From: Alterinioella nitratireducens
GTDB taxonomy: Bacteria > Pseudomonadota > Alphaproteobacteria > Rhodobacterales > Rhodobacteraceae
Reading direction: 5' to 3'
Assembly (NCBI RefSeq): GCF_013155465.1
Contig: NZ_JABJVX010000002.1
Span: 310,001 to 374,000, forward strand
Length of the DNA stretch: 64,000 bases
The position numbers were made by a program, and so were the translations under genes. The notes beneath the pieces are model-generated. The model was not told where the DNA came from. It saw only the letters and a program-made list of their open reading frames with translations, and made no database searches. Of this stretch, positions 7,549-16,458 are shown one piece after another (within the stretch, counting starts at the first letter, position 1; each line of letters starts with the position of its first letter).

Positions 7549-8004
7549 TCACTCGACCGCGCGGATGAGCTTGCGTTCCAGCACGCGCAGCACGGTCTTC
7601 AGGTCATGGCCGCGTTTCAGGATCTGGCCATCCATGCCGATGACGGAATACTGCCCCTGCCGCTGCGCCAGCTTGGGCCGTTTCTCGATCCGGTAGATCG
7701 GGTGTTCCGCGGTGCGCTTGAAGACCGAGAAGATGGCCACGTCGCGCAAGTGCGAGATGCCGTAGTCGCGCCATTCGCCTGCCGCCACCATGCGCCCGTA
7801 AAGGCCCAGAATCACGCCCAGTTCCTTGCGGTCGAACGCGACCTCTTCAAGCGGGTTGAAGACACCGCCGGGCTGTAGATGCATCACCATTGCAGGCAGA
7901 TTGGCGCTGTTTCCCGCGTAACGCAAGCGCTGCCACGCAATTGCCCCGAAGATGCCCCGCACCTGCCGCCCGCGCACCCTGATCTCGCCTTTCGGCGGCG
8001 TCAT
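7549..8004 (-). CDS. DUF2794 domain-containing protein
   Basis: An alphaproteobacterial family of unknown function. The core FDRKELGVILGLYGRMVAAG followed by EWRDYGISHLRDVAIFSVF and EHPIYRIEKRPKL matches what I know of DUF2794. The protein is soluble, basic and has no signal peptide. The ATG at 8004 gives 151 aa; another in-frame ATG at 8028 would add eight residues, and neither has a strong ribosome site, so the start is uncertain. It is convergent with the C40 peptidase gene across the hairpin repeat. Confidence 0.85.
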   Translation of the reverse strand: MTPPKGEIRVRGRQVRGIFGAIAWQRLRYAGNSANLPAMVMHLQPGGVFNPLEEVAFDRKELGVILGLYGRMVAAGEWRDYGISHLRDVAIFSVFKRTAEHPIYRIEKRPKLAQRQGQYSVIGMDGQILKRGHDLKTVLRVLERKLIRAVE

Positions 8005-8211
8005 AACGGTTCTCGTAGTGATGAGCATTGGCTCACCCCCGACGGCGCGGTTTTCTTGCCCCCACCCAGTCCGTGCCGTCGGGGACTACACCTTCCCCCC
8101 GAACCGCCATTGCCCGCCGAGTTTCCGCCTTTGTCGAGCAAGGTTGCCGGATATCGCAGATCCCGTGTTAAGCTCGGGTCAGAAAGCCAATGGAATCGGA
8201 GGAGGTGCCAC

Positions 8212-8397
8212 ATGTCCCGCCACATCATCGACAAGCCCGCCGAGCGTGAATCGTCACCGAGAATGGAAGAATATCTCCGTCAAGAGCGCCTGAAAGGGCC
8301 GCATGCCGCCACCAAGGCCCTGCAACGCCGCCCGCGCAGCCGCGACAGTCAGAAACGGGTGGAGGAGTTTGCCCGGATCGAGCGGGAGAACAGCTGA
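8212..8397 (+). CDS. small hypothetical protein (61 aa), highly charged
   Basis: A very strong ribosome site (GGAGGAGG) lies six bases before the ATG at 8212, which supports this short frame over longer upstream starts in the same frame. The product is rich in Arg, Glu and Lys (MEEYLRQERLKGP, RRPRSRDSQKRVEEFARIE), probably helical or disordered, with no membrane segment. I do not recognise a family. It is flanked by the divergent DUF2794 gene and the convergent ilvE. Confidence 0.65.
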   Translation: MSRHIIDKPAERESSPRMEEYLRQERLKGPHAATKALQRRPRSRDSQKRVEEFARIERENS

Positions 8398-8474
8398 TTC
8401 CCGGTTCGGGCGCAAAGACCCTCTGACCTCCGCGGCGACCCGATGCGCTGCGAAGGTCGGGGTGTGGGGGAGGG

Positions 8475-9341
8475 CTACTCCCGCACCAGCCTCTCATACC
8501 CTTCCGCGATGTCGCGGGTCAGGGCGCCGACCTCGAAATTGTAATCGCCGATCTGGCCCACCGGTGTGACCTCGGCCGCCGTGCCGGTCAGCCAGCATTG
8601 CTGGAAGCCTTCCATCTCGCCGGGTTCGATATGGCGTTCATGGACCTTGATCTGACGGTCCTTGAGCATCCCGATCACTGTCTGGCGGGTCAGGCCGTTC
8701 AGGAAGGCATCGGCGAGCGGCGTGTGCACTTCGCCGTCCTGGACAAAGAAGATATTGGCCCCCGTCGCCTCGGCCACGTAGTTGCGATAATCCATGAACA
8801 GCGCGTCCGAACAGCCCTTTGCCTCGGCGGCGTGCTTGGACATGGTGCAGATCATGTAGAGACCGGCGGCCTTGGCGTGGACGGGGATGGTTTCGGGGCT
8901 CGGGCGTTTCCACTTGGAGATGTCGAGCTTGGCGCCCTTCATCTTGGCGTCACCGTAATAGGCGCCCCATTCCCAGGCCGCGACAGCCAGACGAACCGGG
9001 TTACGGGCCGAGGCAACGCCCATGTCCTCGCCCACGCCACGCCACGCGACGGCGCGCACATAGGCATCCGTCCAGCCATTGGCCTTGAGCACGTCGTATT
9101 TGGCCTTCTCGATCTCCTCGACCGACCAGGGGATCTCGAAATCGATCATCTCGGCGGATTTCTTCAACCGCTCGGAATGCGCCACCGACTTGAAGATCTT
9201 GCCGTTGTAGCAGCGCTCGCCCTCGAAGACCGAGGACGCATAGTGCATCGCATGGGTCAGGATATGCACATTGGCCTCGCGCCAGGGGATCAGTTTGCCA
9301 TCCATCCAGATGTAGCCATCGCGGTCGTCATATGCGCTCAT
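8475..9341 (-). CDS. ilvE: branched-chain amino acid aminotransferase
   Basis: PLP-dependent class IV transaminase of 288 aa that makes or degrades Leu, Ile and Val with 2-oxoglutarate/glutamate. Visible signatures are the N-terminal GYIWMDGKLIPW, the PLP lysine in VHAKAAGLY (K157 by alignment with E. coli IlvE) and EATGANIFFV before the second PLP-binding stretch. I start at the ATG at 9341 (MSAYDDRD), preceded by AAGGATAAG. It is divergent from petP, with 169 bases between the two starts. Confidence 0.93.
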   Translation of the reverse strand: MSAYDDRDGYIWMDGKLIPWREANVHILTHAMHYASSVFEGERCYNGKIFKSVAHSERLKKSAEMIDFEIPWSVEEIEKAKYDVLKANGWTDAYVRAVAWRGVGEDMGVASARNPVRLAVAAWEWGAYYGDAKMKGAKLDISKWKRPSPETIPVHAKAAGLYMICTMSKHAAEAKGCSDALFMDYRNYVAEATGANIFFVQDGEVHTPLADAFLNGLTRQTVIGMLKDRQIKVHERHIEPGEMEGFQQCWLTGTAAEVTPVGQIGDYNFEVGALTRDIAEGYERLVRE

Positions 9342-9510
9342 TGTCTTATCCTTCGCCAAGGGTCGCAATTTTACGGTTTGTTGCGCCTCTTATGGCCGTA
9401 TCGGACATAATATTTCGCCAAACCGGCCATTCGCTACCAATTGATTCTTGGAAAGTCAACAAGGCTGACATAAACTGTGATCCAGAGCAGAGGCATGGGG
9501 GAATCCGGAT

Positions 9511-10026
9511 ATGGCCGAAAGAGGGGCTGCAAACGCGGTGTTCAGCGGCGAGGGGCTGCTGTTCCTGACCGACGAACAACTCAGGCGCGGAATCGAGGCG
9601 ATGTTCTTCGCCTATCGCGGCTTCACCGCCGATCCCGACAAGATCCTGCAGGATTACGCCTATGGCCGGGCGCATCACCGGGCGATCCACTTCATCAACC
9701 GCAGCCCCGGCACCACGGTGAACAACCTGCTGACCATCCTGGGGGTCACCAAGCAATCGCTCAACCGTGTCCTGCGGACGCTGGTGCAGGATGGCCTCGT
9801 CGAAAGCCGGGTTGGTACGCATGACAAGCGCGAACGCCACCTTTACCTGACCGAGGAGGGGATCGCGCTGGAGCGCGAATTGTCAGACGCGCAGCGGGCC
9901 CGGATGCGGGCGGCGTTCCGGGCGGCAGGCCCCGAGGCGGTCGCGGGGTTCCGCACCGTGCTTGAGGCGATGATGGACCCCGAGTTGCGTCGCCAGTTCA
10001 GGGCCGGACCGGGAGGTGAGACATGA
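9511..10026 (+). CDS. petP: MarR-family transcriptional regulator, PetP-like
   Basis: A 171-aa winged-helix protein. The DNA-binding core spans about residues 55-115 (INRSPGTTVNNLLTILGVTK, then QSLNRVLRTLVQDGLVES), with the wing residues DKRERHLYLTEEG after it. It overlaps the following OmpR-type response regulator by four bases, the same order as petP-petR in Rhodobacter capsulatus, where the pair was found next to the cytochrome bc1 genes and PetR proved essential. Here the next genes are deacetylase-like, not petABC. The petP name rests on this two-gene order and family, so confidence in the symbol is moderate. Confidence 0.85.
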   Translation: MAERGAANAVFSGEGLLFLTDEQLRRGIEAMFFAYRGFTADPDKILQDYAYGRAHHRAIHFINRSPGTTVNNLLTILGVTKQSLNRVLRTLVQDGLVESRVGTHDKRERHLYLTEEGIALERELSDAQRARMRAAFRAAGPEAVAGFRTVLEAMMDPELRRQFRAGPGGET

Positions 10027-10736
10027 GCGACCCTTCCGCCCATCTGCTGATTGTCGATGACGACGAGCGCATCCGCGGGCTGTTGCAGAAATTCCTTGTC
10101 CGGCACGGCTTCCTGACGACCGCCGCGCGCGACGCGGCCCATGCCAGGCGGCTGGTCGAGGGGTTGGAGTTTGACCTGATCGTGCTGGACGTGATGATGC
10201 CGGGTGAAGACGGCATCAGCCTGACCAAATCCCTGCGCGAAGAGATCATGACGCCGATCCTGCTGCTGACGGCGCGCGGCGAGGCCAGCGACCGGATCGG
10301 CGGGTTGGAGGCCGGGGCCGACGATTACCTGCCCAAGCCGTTCGAGCCCAAGGAACTGCTGCTCAGGATCAACGCGATCCTGCGCCGGATGCCCGCCGTG
10401 GCGGAGCCGCAGGGTACGCCGAACATGCTGAACCTCGGGCCGATCCGCTATGACCTGGAACGCGGTGAGATGTGGCACGGCTCTGAGCCGATCCGCCTGA
10501 CCGCGACCGAGGCGGCATTGATGCGGATTTTCGCGGGCTGCCCGAATGAACCGGTCAGCCGCGCGCAGCTGGTCGAGGATCTGGGCCGAGACAAGGGCGG
10601 CGGCCCGGCGCAGAGCCAGGAACGCGCCGTCGATGTGCAGATCACCCGGCTTCGGCGCAAGATCGAGGCTGACCCGAAACAGCCGCGCTACCTGCAGACC
10701 GTGCGGGGCGCGGGATATATGCTGGCACCTGACTGA
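10023..10736 (+). CDS. petR: OmpR-family response regulator, PetR-like
   Basis: Two-domain response regulator of 237 aa. The receiver domain (about 6-120) has the acidic pair in LLIVDDDERI, phosphoacceptor Asp56 in LIVLDVMMPGEDG, the Thr in LLLTARGE and Lys in DDYLPKPFEPKELL. The C-terminal winged helix (about 135-235) ends in LRRKIEADPKQPRYLQTVRG, typical of OmpR/PhoB. No histidine kinase gene is adjacent; its partner in this unit is the MarR-type protein upstream, with which it overlaps by four bases. Confidence 0.92.
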   Translation: MSDPSAHLLIVDDDERIRGLLQKFLVRHGFLTTAARDAAHARRLVEGLEFDLIVLDVMMPGEDGISLTKSLREEIMTPILLLTARGEASDRIGGLEAGADDYLPKPFEPKELLLRINAILRRMPAVAEPQGTPNMLNLGPIRYDLERGEMWHGSEPIRLTATEAALMRIFAGCPNEPVSRAQLVEDLGRDKGGGPAQSQERAVDVQITRLRRKIEADPKQPRYLQTVRGAGYMLAPD

Positions 10737-11662
10737 TGACAATCTGGATGAAGAACGTGGCGGGCGCAGAACACGAGATGCCCGCAGGCCACCCCGAGCA
10801 GATCGCCCGTTTGGAGCGGGTCAACGCGGCCCTGGAGGGGCCAGGGTTCTTTGCGCTGGACATGCACCATGCCCCGATGGCCGGGGAGGCGGACATCATG
10901 CTGGCCCATCCGCGCGCCTATCTTGAAGGGATCCGGCGCGTCGCGCCGAGCAAGGGGATGATCAGCCTCGATCCCGATACCAGCATGTCACCCGCCACGC
11001 TGGAGGCGGCGCTCTGCGGGGTCGGCGGCTGCATCGCCGCCGTCGATGCGGTGATGGCGGGCGAGGTGAAGAACGCCTTTGTCGGCACGCGTCCCCCCGG
11101 CCACCACGCCGAAAAGACCCGCGCCATGGGGTTCTGCCTGTTCGGCAATGTCGCGATTGCGGCGAAACACGCGCTGGACAGGCTCGGGGCTTCGCGCGTC
11201 GCGGTGGTCGATTTCGACGTGCATCACGGCAATGGCACGCAGGATCTGCTGTGGGAGGAGGATCGCGCGCTGTTCATCTCCAGCCATCAGATGCCGCTTT
11301 TCCCCGGCACCGGGTCGGCCAGCGAGCGCGGCGCGGCGAATAATATCATGAACGTGCCACTGGCACCGGGAAGCGGAAGCGATGCAATGCGGGAGGTCTA
11401 CGCCAATCGCATCCTGCCGAGGTTGGAGGCGTTCGCCCCCGACCTGATCCTGATCTCGGCGGGTTTCGATGCCCATGCCGATGACCCCTTGGCGAACCTC
11501 AATTGGACGACTGAAGATTTCGTCTGGCTCACCCGCAAGATCTGCGCGGTGGCCGACCGGGTATGCGGCGGTCGCGTGGTGTCCTCGCTTGAGGGCGGAT
11601 ACGACCTGGACGCGCTGGCCGAGGCGGTGGCGGCGCATGTCAGCGTGCTGATGGAGCAATGA
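10736..11662 (+). CDS. histone deacetylase-family (AcuC/APAH-like) hydrolase, copy 1
   Basis: Zinc-dependent arginase/deacetylase-fold enzyme of 308 aa. Motifs are RPPGHHAEKTRAMGFCLFGN (tandem active-site His), VVDFDVHHGNGTQD near residue 160 (metal Asp and His), SAGFDAHADDPL (second metal Asp) and SLEGGYDLDAL. Bacterial members deacetylate proteins, acetylpolyamines or other amides; the substrate is not known here. The ATG overlaps the petR stop by one base, and its own stop overlaps the start of a paralogue by four bases. The two copies presumably arose by tandem duplication. Confidence 0.92.
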   Translation: MTIWMKNVAGAEHEMPAGHPEQIARLERVNAALEGPGFFALDMHHAPMAGEADIMLAHPRAYLEGIRRVAPSKGMISLDPDTSMSPATLEAALCGVGGCIAAVDAVMAGEVKNAFVGTRPPGHHAEKTRAMGFCLFGNVAIAAKHALDRLGASRVAVVDFDVHHGNGTQDLLWEEDRALFISSHQMPLFPGTGSASERGAANNIMNVPLAPGSGSDAMREVYANRILPRLEAFAPDLILISAGFDAHADDPLANLNWTTEDFVWLTRKICAVADRVCGGRVVSSLEGGYDLDALAEAVAAHVSVLMEQ

Positions 11663-12597
11663 CCACCGCGCTGATCACGCACGCCGATTTCCTGGCGCAT
11701 GTCACGCCCGCCCATGTCGAGGAACAGCCCGCCCGCCTGGCCTATGTGCTGCGCGCGTTGGAGGGTCTGCCGCTGGAGCGTCACGAGCCCCCCCTGGCGG
11801 AGGAGGCGAGCATTACCACGTTGCATGACGCCGCCTATGTGGCGCGGATCAAGGCCAGCATTCCGGGCGACGGCTTTGTCCTGCTGGACGCCGACACAGA
11901 CAGTGAAACCGCGCTTTGCCTGACCTCCCTCCCCGCGATCCTGCACGCCGTGGGGGCGGCGCAGATGGGTGTCGATCTGGTCATGTCGGGCGCGGCGCGC
12001 AACGCTTTCGCCGCCATCCGTCCCCCCGGCCATCACGCCAAACAGGCGCTGGCGATGGGGTTCTGTTTTCTCGGCAACGTGGCGCTGGCGGCGCGTCATG
12101 CGCTGGACCGACACGGCCTGTCCCGCGTCGCCATCGTGGATTTCGACGTGCATCACGGCAATGGCACGCAGGCTCTGCTTTGGGATGAGCCGCGCGTGCT
12201 GACCGTCACCTCGCACCAGATGCCGCTGTGGCCCGATACCGGTTATCCGTCCGAGACCGGCGCGCATGAGAACGTGCTGAACGTGCCGCTGGCCCCCGGA
12301 ACAGGCGGGATCGAGATGCGCGAAGCCTATGAGCGGCTGGTGTTCCCCCGCCTGCATGATTTTGCGCCGGAATTGCTGCTGATCTCGGCGGGGTTCGACG
12401 CCCATGCCGCCGATCCGCTGGCCGATCTCACCTGGCACGAGGCGGATTACACGTGGCTCACGCAGGGCCTTTGTGACATTGCCGATACGCATTGCAACGG
12501 TCGCGTGGTCTCGACTCTCGAAGGCGGCTATGATCTGGACGCGCTGGCCGCATCGGTCGCGGCACATGTGAGGGTTTTGACGGAGCGAGCCGGATGA
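11659..12597 (+). CDS. histone deacetylase-family (AcuC/APAH-like) hydrolase, copy 2
   Basis: Paralogue of the preceding gene, 312 aa, with the same complete set of motifs: RPPGHHAKQALAMGFCFLGN, VDFDVHHGNGTQALL, SAGFDAHAADPLADL and STLEGGYDLDAL. All metal and active-site residues are intact, so both copies should be enzymes. The N-terminal region differs more (HVEEQPARLAYVLRALEGL), which may mean different substrates. It overlaps xseB by four bases, placing it firmly inside the petP-to-dxs transcription unit. Confidence 0.92.
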   Translation: MTTALITHADFLAHVTPAHVEEQPARLAYVLRALEGLPLERHEPPLAEEASITTLHDAAYVARIKASIPGDGFVLLDADTDSETALCLTSLPAILHAVGAAQMGVDLVMSGAARNAFAAIRPPGHHAKQALAMGFCFLGNVALAARHALDRHGLSRVAIVDFDVHHGNGTQALLWDEPRVLTVTSHQMPLWPDTGYPSETGAHENVLNVPLAPGTGGIEMREAYERLVFPRLHDFAPELLLISAGFDAHAADPLADLTWHEADYTWLTQGLCDIADTHCNGRVVSTLEGGYDLDALAASVAAHVRVLTERAG

Positions 12598-12839
12598 GCA
12601 ATGAGACGAAGATCGACGAGATGAGCTTTGAAGAGGCCATCCGCGAATTGGAACAGGTGGTCAACGCGCTGGACAAGGGCGATGTGGCGCTGGAGGATTC
12701 GATCTCGCTCTATGAGCGCGGGGCCAAGCTCAAGGCGCGCTGCGAAGCGAAGCTGAAGGAGGCCGAGGAAAAGGTCGCGCAGATCACGCTGGACGCCGAC
12801 GGGCAGCCCAATGGGGCCAAGCCGGTCGAGGGGCTCTGA
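12594..12839 (+). CDS. xseB: exodeoxyribonuclease VII small subunit
   Basis: An 81-aa helical protein with the XseB core: MSFEEAIRELEQVVNALDKG, then DVALEDSISLYERGAKLKAR and CEAKLKEAEEKV. With XseA it forms exonuclease VII, which degrades single-stranded DNA from both ends; XseA is not in this window. As in many proteobacteria it lies immediately before ispA and dxs. Overlap of four bases with the deacetylase-like gene and close spacing to ispA indicate one operon. Confidence 0.93.
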   Translation: MSNETKIDEMSFEEAIRELEQVVNALDKGDVALEDSISLYERGAKLKARCEAKLKEAEEKVAQITLDADGQPNGAKPVEGL

Positions 12840-12843
12840 CCCC

Positions 12844-13710
12844 TTGTTCCAGGCAAAGCTGACATCCACCCAAGACGCGATCGGGGCGTTTCTGGCCACG
12901 CGGATCGGCGCGCTTGGGCGGGACCGGATCGTCGAGGGGATGCGCTATGCCAGCGCCGGCGGCAAGCGGCTGCGCGGGTTCCTGGTGCTGGAAAGCGCGG
13001 CGCTGTTCGGTGTGAACCGGGACGCCGCGATGCAGGCGGCGGGCGCGGTGGAATGTATCCACGCCTATTCCCTCGTGCATGACGACCTGCCCTGCATGGA
13101 TGACGACGACCTGCGCCGGGGGCAGCCGACCGTTCACCGGAAATGGGACGAGGCGACGGCGGTCCTGGTGGGTGACGCGTTGCAGAGCTTTGCCTTTGAA
13201 TTGCTGGCCGATTCCGTGACGGGAGATGCCGACCAACGGGCTGAGTTGATGGCCACGCTGGCCCGTGCCGCAGGCCCGCGCGGCATGGTTCTGGGACAAA
13301 GCCAGGACATCGCCGCCGAAACCGCCGCGACCCCGCTGACGCTGGAGCAGATCACCACGCTCCAGGCCAACAAGACCGGCGCGCTGCTGGAATGGCCGGC
13401 CCATGCCGGGGCGATCCTGGGCCGGGCCGATGCCGCCCCCCTGCGGCACTACGCGCGGGCGATTGGGCTTGCTTTTCAGATCGCCGACGACATCTTGGAT
13501 GTAGAAGGCGATCCGACGAAGGCCGGGAAACGGCTGCAAAAGGATGCCGAGGCAGGCAAGGCGACCTTCGTGTCGCTGCTTGGGCTGGATGCCGCCAAGG
13601 CGCGGGCGCAATCGCTGGTCGATGAGGCCGAGGCCGCGCTGCAGCCTTATGGCGCTGCGGCGGGAACCTTGCAGGATCTCGCGCGCTTCGTTATCGCGCG
13701 CGATACCTAG
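12844..13710 (+). CDS. ispA: farnesyl diphosphate synthase (polyprenyl synthetase)
   Basis: Condenses isopentenyl and dimethylallyl/geranyl diphosphates to farnesyl diphosphate in the cytoplasm. The two aspartate-rich motifs are visible: [20 protein letters not shown] and [33 protein letters not shown] supplies the substrate-binding Lys/Arg. The reading frame opens at ATG 12811 inside xseB, but the product looks normal from TTG at 12844 ([10 protein letters not shown]), which has GAGGGG about nine bases upstream, so I prefer this unusual start. It is followed 19 bases later by dxs, the pathway's entry enzyme. Confidence 0.93.
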   Translation: MFQAKLTSTQDAIGAFLATRIGALGRDRIVEGMRYASAGGKRLRGFLVLESAALFGVNRDAAMQAAGAVECIHAYSLVHDDLPCMDDDDLRRGQPTVHRKWDEATAVLVGDALQSFAFELLADSVTGDADQRAELMATLARAAGPRGMVLGQSQDIAAETAATPLTLEQITTLQANKTGALLEWPAHAGAILGRADAAPLRHYARAIGLAFQIADDILDVEGDPTKAGKRLQKDAEAGKATFVSLLGLDAAKARAQSLVDEAEAALQPYGAAAGTLQDLARFVIARDT

Positions 13711-13729
13711 ACCCTTGGAGACCGGCCCG

Positions 13730-15655
13730 ATGAGCCAACGCCCCGCCACGCCCCACCTGGACCGCATCGCCTCCCCCGCCGATCTGCGGGGCCTCAGCGA
13801 TATGGACCTGCGCCGCGTGGCCGATGAGCTGCGCGCCGAGACCATTCACGCCGTCAGCCAGACCGGCGGCCATCTGGGCGCGGGGCTTGGCGTGGTCGAA
13901 CTGACCGTGGCGCTGCACGCGATCTTCGACACGCCGCGTGACAAGCTGGTCTGGGATGTCAGCCACCAATGCTACCCCCACAAGATCCTGACCGGGCGGC
14001 GCGATCTGATGCCGACACTGCGCAAGAAGGATGGGCTGTCGGGCTTCACCAAGCGGTCCGAGTCGCCCTATGATCCGTTCGGCGCGGCCCATAGCTCGAC
14101 CTCGATTTCCGCCGCGCTCGGCTTTGCCGTGGCGCGCGATCTTGGCGGCGTGCCCGATACCGGCGCGGGCGACGCGATTGCCGTGATCGGCGACGGTGCG
14201 CTCTCGGGCGGCATGGCCTATGAGGCGATGAACAATGCCGGTCACCTGGGCAAGCGCCTGATCGTGATCCTGAACGACAACGAGATGTCGATCGCGCCGC
14301 CGACGGGGGCGATGTCCTCCTACCTCTCGCGGCTCTATGCCGGTGCGCCGTACCAGGAGTTGAAGGCCGCCGCCAAGGGGGCCGTCTCGCTGCTGCCGCC
14401 GCCCTTTCAGGAGGGCGCGCGAAGGGCCAAGGAATTGCTGAAATCGGCCACCGTGGGCGGGACGCTGTTCGAGGAACTGGGGTTCTCCTATGTCGGCCCC
14501 ATCGACGGGCATGACATGGAGCAGCTTCTGTCCGTCCTGCGCACCGTCAAGGCCCGCGCCGACGGGCCGATCCTGATCCATGCGATCACCAAGAAGGGCA
14601 AGGGCTACAAACACGCCGAACACCGCCCCGACAAGGGCCATGCCTCTGCGCCCTTCGACGTGGCGACCGGCGACCAGCGCAAGGCCCCTTCGAATGCACC
14701 GAGCTACACCAAGACATTCGCCAAGGCCCTGATCCGTGAGGCCGAGGCCGATGACAAGATCGTCGCGGTGACCGCGGCGATGCCCGATGGCACCGGGCTG
14801 GACCTGTTCGGAGAGCGGTTTCCCAAACGCTGCTTTGATGTCGGCATCGCCGAGCAGCACGCGGTGACCTTCTGCGCCGCGCTGGCGGCGGGCGGGATGA
14901 AGCCCTTTGCCGCGATCTATTCGACCTTCCTGCAACGCGGCTACGATCAGGTCGTGCATGACGTGGCAATCCAGCGCTTGCCCGTGCGCTTTGCCATCGA
15001 CCGGGCCGGGCTGGTGGGTGCCGATGGCGCGACCCATGCCGGCAGCTACGATGTCGCCTACCTCTCAAACCTGCCCGGTTTCACCGTCATGGCCGCCGCT
15101 GACGAGGCCGAGCTGATCCACATGGTCGCCACCGCCGCCGCGCATGACGACGGCCCCATCGCCTTCCGCTATCCGCGCGGTGAGGGCGTGGGTGTCGATA
15201 TGCCTGAACGGGGCGTGCCGCTGAAGATCGGGCGCGCGCGCATGATCGCCGAAGGCAACCGGGTGGCGCTGCTTTCCTTCGGGACGCGGCTGTCCGAAGT
15301 GCAGAAGGCCGTCGAGGGTCTGATGCAGAAGGGGATCACGCCGACCATCGTGGACGCGCGCTTTGCCAAGCCTCTGGATTCGGACATGATGCTGCAACTG
15401 GCCGCCCATCACGAGGCCCTGATCACCATCGAGGAAGGCGCGATCGGCGGTTTCGGCAGCCATGTGGCGCAGCTGCTTGCCGAGAACGCGGTGTTCGACC
15501 GGGGGCTGAAATACCGGTCCATGGTGTTGCCGGACGTGTTCATCGACCAGGCCAGTCCGGCAGACATGTATGCCGTGGCCGCGATGAATGCCGAACATAT
15601 CGAGGCAAAGGTGCTGGATGTGTTGGGCGTGGCATCCCTGGGCCGGAGGGCGTAG
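13730..15655 (+). CDS. dxs: 1-deoxy-D-xylulose-5-phosphate synthase
   Basis: Thiamine-diphosphate enzyme joining pyruvate and glyceraldehyde 3-phosphate, first step of the methylerythritol phosphate pathway. The 641-aa length is standard. Domain I has [20 protein letters not shown] and the TPP motif [18 protein letters not shown]. Domain II has [20 protein letters not shown] with the catalytic Glu, and [18 protein letters not shown]. The C-terminal transketolase domain has [14 protein letters not shown]. Start chosen at ATG 13730 with GGAG nine bases upstream. Last gene of the petP-to-dxs series; it ends 9 bases from the convergent sodium-channel gene. Confidence 0.97.
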   Translation: MSQRPATPHLDRIASPADLRGLSDMDLRRVADELRAETIHAVSQTGGHLGAGLGVVELTVALHAIFDTPRDKLVWDVSHQCYPHKILTGRRDLMPTLRKKDGLSGFTKRSESPYDPFGAAHSSTSISAALGFAVARDLGGVPDTGAGDAIAVIGDGALSGGMAYEAMNNAGHLGKRLIVILNDNEMSIAPPTGAMSSYLSRLYAGAPYQELKAAAKGAVSLLPPPFQEGARRAKELLKSATVGGTLFEELGFSYVGPIDGHDMEQLLSVLRTVKARADGPILIHAITKKGKGYKHAEHRPDKGHASAPFDVATGDQRKAPSNAPSYTKTFAKALIREAEADDKIVAVTAAMPDGTGLDLFGERFPKRCFDVGIAEQHAVTFCAALAAGGMKPFAAIYSTFLQRGYDQVVHDVAIQRLPVRFAIDRAGLVGADGATHAGSYDVAYLSNLPGFTVMAAADEAELIHMVATAAAHDDGPIAFRYPRGEGVGVDMPERGVPLKIGRARMIAEGNRVALLSFGTRLSEVQKAVEGLMQKGITPTIVDARFAKPLDSDMMLQLAAHHEALITIEEGAIGGFGSHVAQLLAENAVFDRGLKYRSMVLPDVFIDQASPADMYAVAAMNAEHIEAKVLDVLGVASLGRRA

Positions 15656-15664
15656 GGCGCGGGT

Positions 15665-16438
15665 CTACTGCCCCCGCGCGTCCAGCCTCGCCTCGATGGC
15701 CTTCAACCGCTCCACTACCTCGTCACGGTAGGAATCCGTGGCCGCGTTGCTTTCCTCGGCATGGGCATCCTGCATCGAGTTCACGATCAGGCCCACCAGC
15801 AGGTTCACCACCGCGAAGGTCGTGACCATGATGAAGGGCACGAAGAAGACCCAGGCATGGGGGTAGACCTCCAGCACCGGGCGCACGATGCCCATCGACC
15901 AGCTTTCCAGCGTCATGATCTGAAAGAGCGTGTAGAGCGATGCGCCGATGGAGCCGAACCAGTCGGGAAAGGCGGCGCCGAAAAGCTTGGTCGCCATCAC
16001 CGCGCCGATATAGAAGATGATCCCCATCAGGACGAAGACGCTGCCCATTCCCGGCAGGGCGGTCACGAAACCCTCGACGACGCGGCGCAGGCGGGGGGCG
16101 ACCGAGATCACGCGCAGCACCCGCAGGATGCGCAGCGCGCGCAGCACCGACAGGCCCTGCCCCGCCGGAACCAGCGCAATCGCGACGATGACCGTATCGA
16201 AGAGGTCCCAGCCGTTGCGGAAGTAATTCCGCCCGTGGGCGATGAATTTCAGCACAAGCTCGATGACGAATATCGTCAGGCAGGCCCGGTCGATCGCGAT
16301 GATCAGCGGCCCGACGCGGTCCATGATCGCGGGCGAGGTTTCCAGCCCCAGGACCACCGCGTTCAGCACGATGACACCGATGATGCCATAGCGGATTTCG
16401 GGGCGGTTCAGCCAGTTGGCCAGCGCTGTCCTGTTCAT
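15665..16438 (-). CDS. bacterial voltage-gated sodium channel (NavBac-type ion transporter)
   Basis: Single-repeat, six-helix channel subunit of 257 aa that should assemble as a tetramer. S4 carries arginines every third residue (R100, R103, R106, R109 in VLRALRILRVLRVISVAP). The pore loop has TLESWSM (176-182), close to the TLESWAS of NaChBac and to the filters of channels described from marine roseobacters, so sodium selectivity is likely. S6 contains the hinge-region VVNLLVGLIVNSMQDAH. A charged helix (DEVVERLKAIEARLDA) at the C terminus matches the four-helix coiled-coil neck of this family. It is the last gene of a long minus-strand series. Confidence 0.93.
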   Translation of the reverse strand: MNRTALANWLNRPEIRYGIIGVIVLNAVVLGLETSPAIMDRVGPLIIAIDRACLTIFVIELVLKFIAHGRNYFRNGWDLFDTVIVAIALVPAGQGLSVLRALRILRVLRVISVAPRLRRVVEGFVTALPGMGSVFVLMGIIFYIGAVMATKLFGAAFPDWFGSIGASLYTLFQIMTLESWSMGIVRPVLEVYPHAWVFFVPFIMVTTFAVVNLLVGLIVNSMQDAHAEESNAATDSYRDEVVERLKAIEARLDARGQ

Positions 16439-16458
16439 TCAAGGCTCCGGGGGGAGGG

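Noticed and set aside
9511-10736. Assigning petP-petR to a nearby cytochrome bc1 operon
   Set aside because: No petABC genes are in the window; names are kept only on the basis of two-gene order and family.
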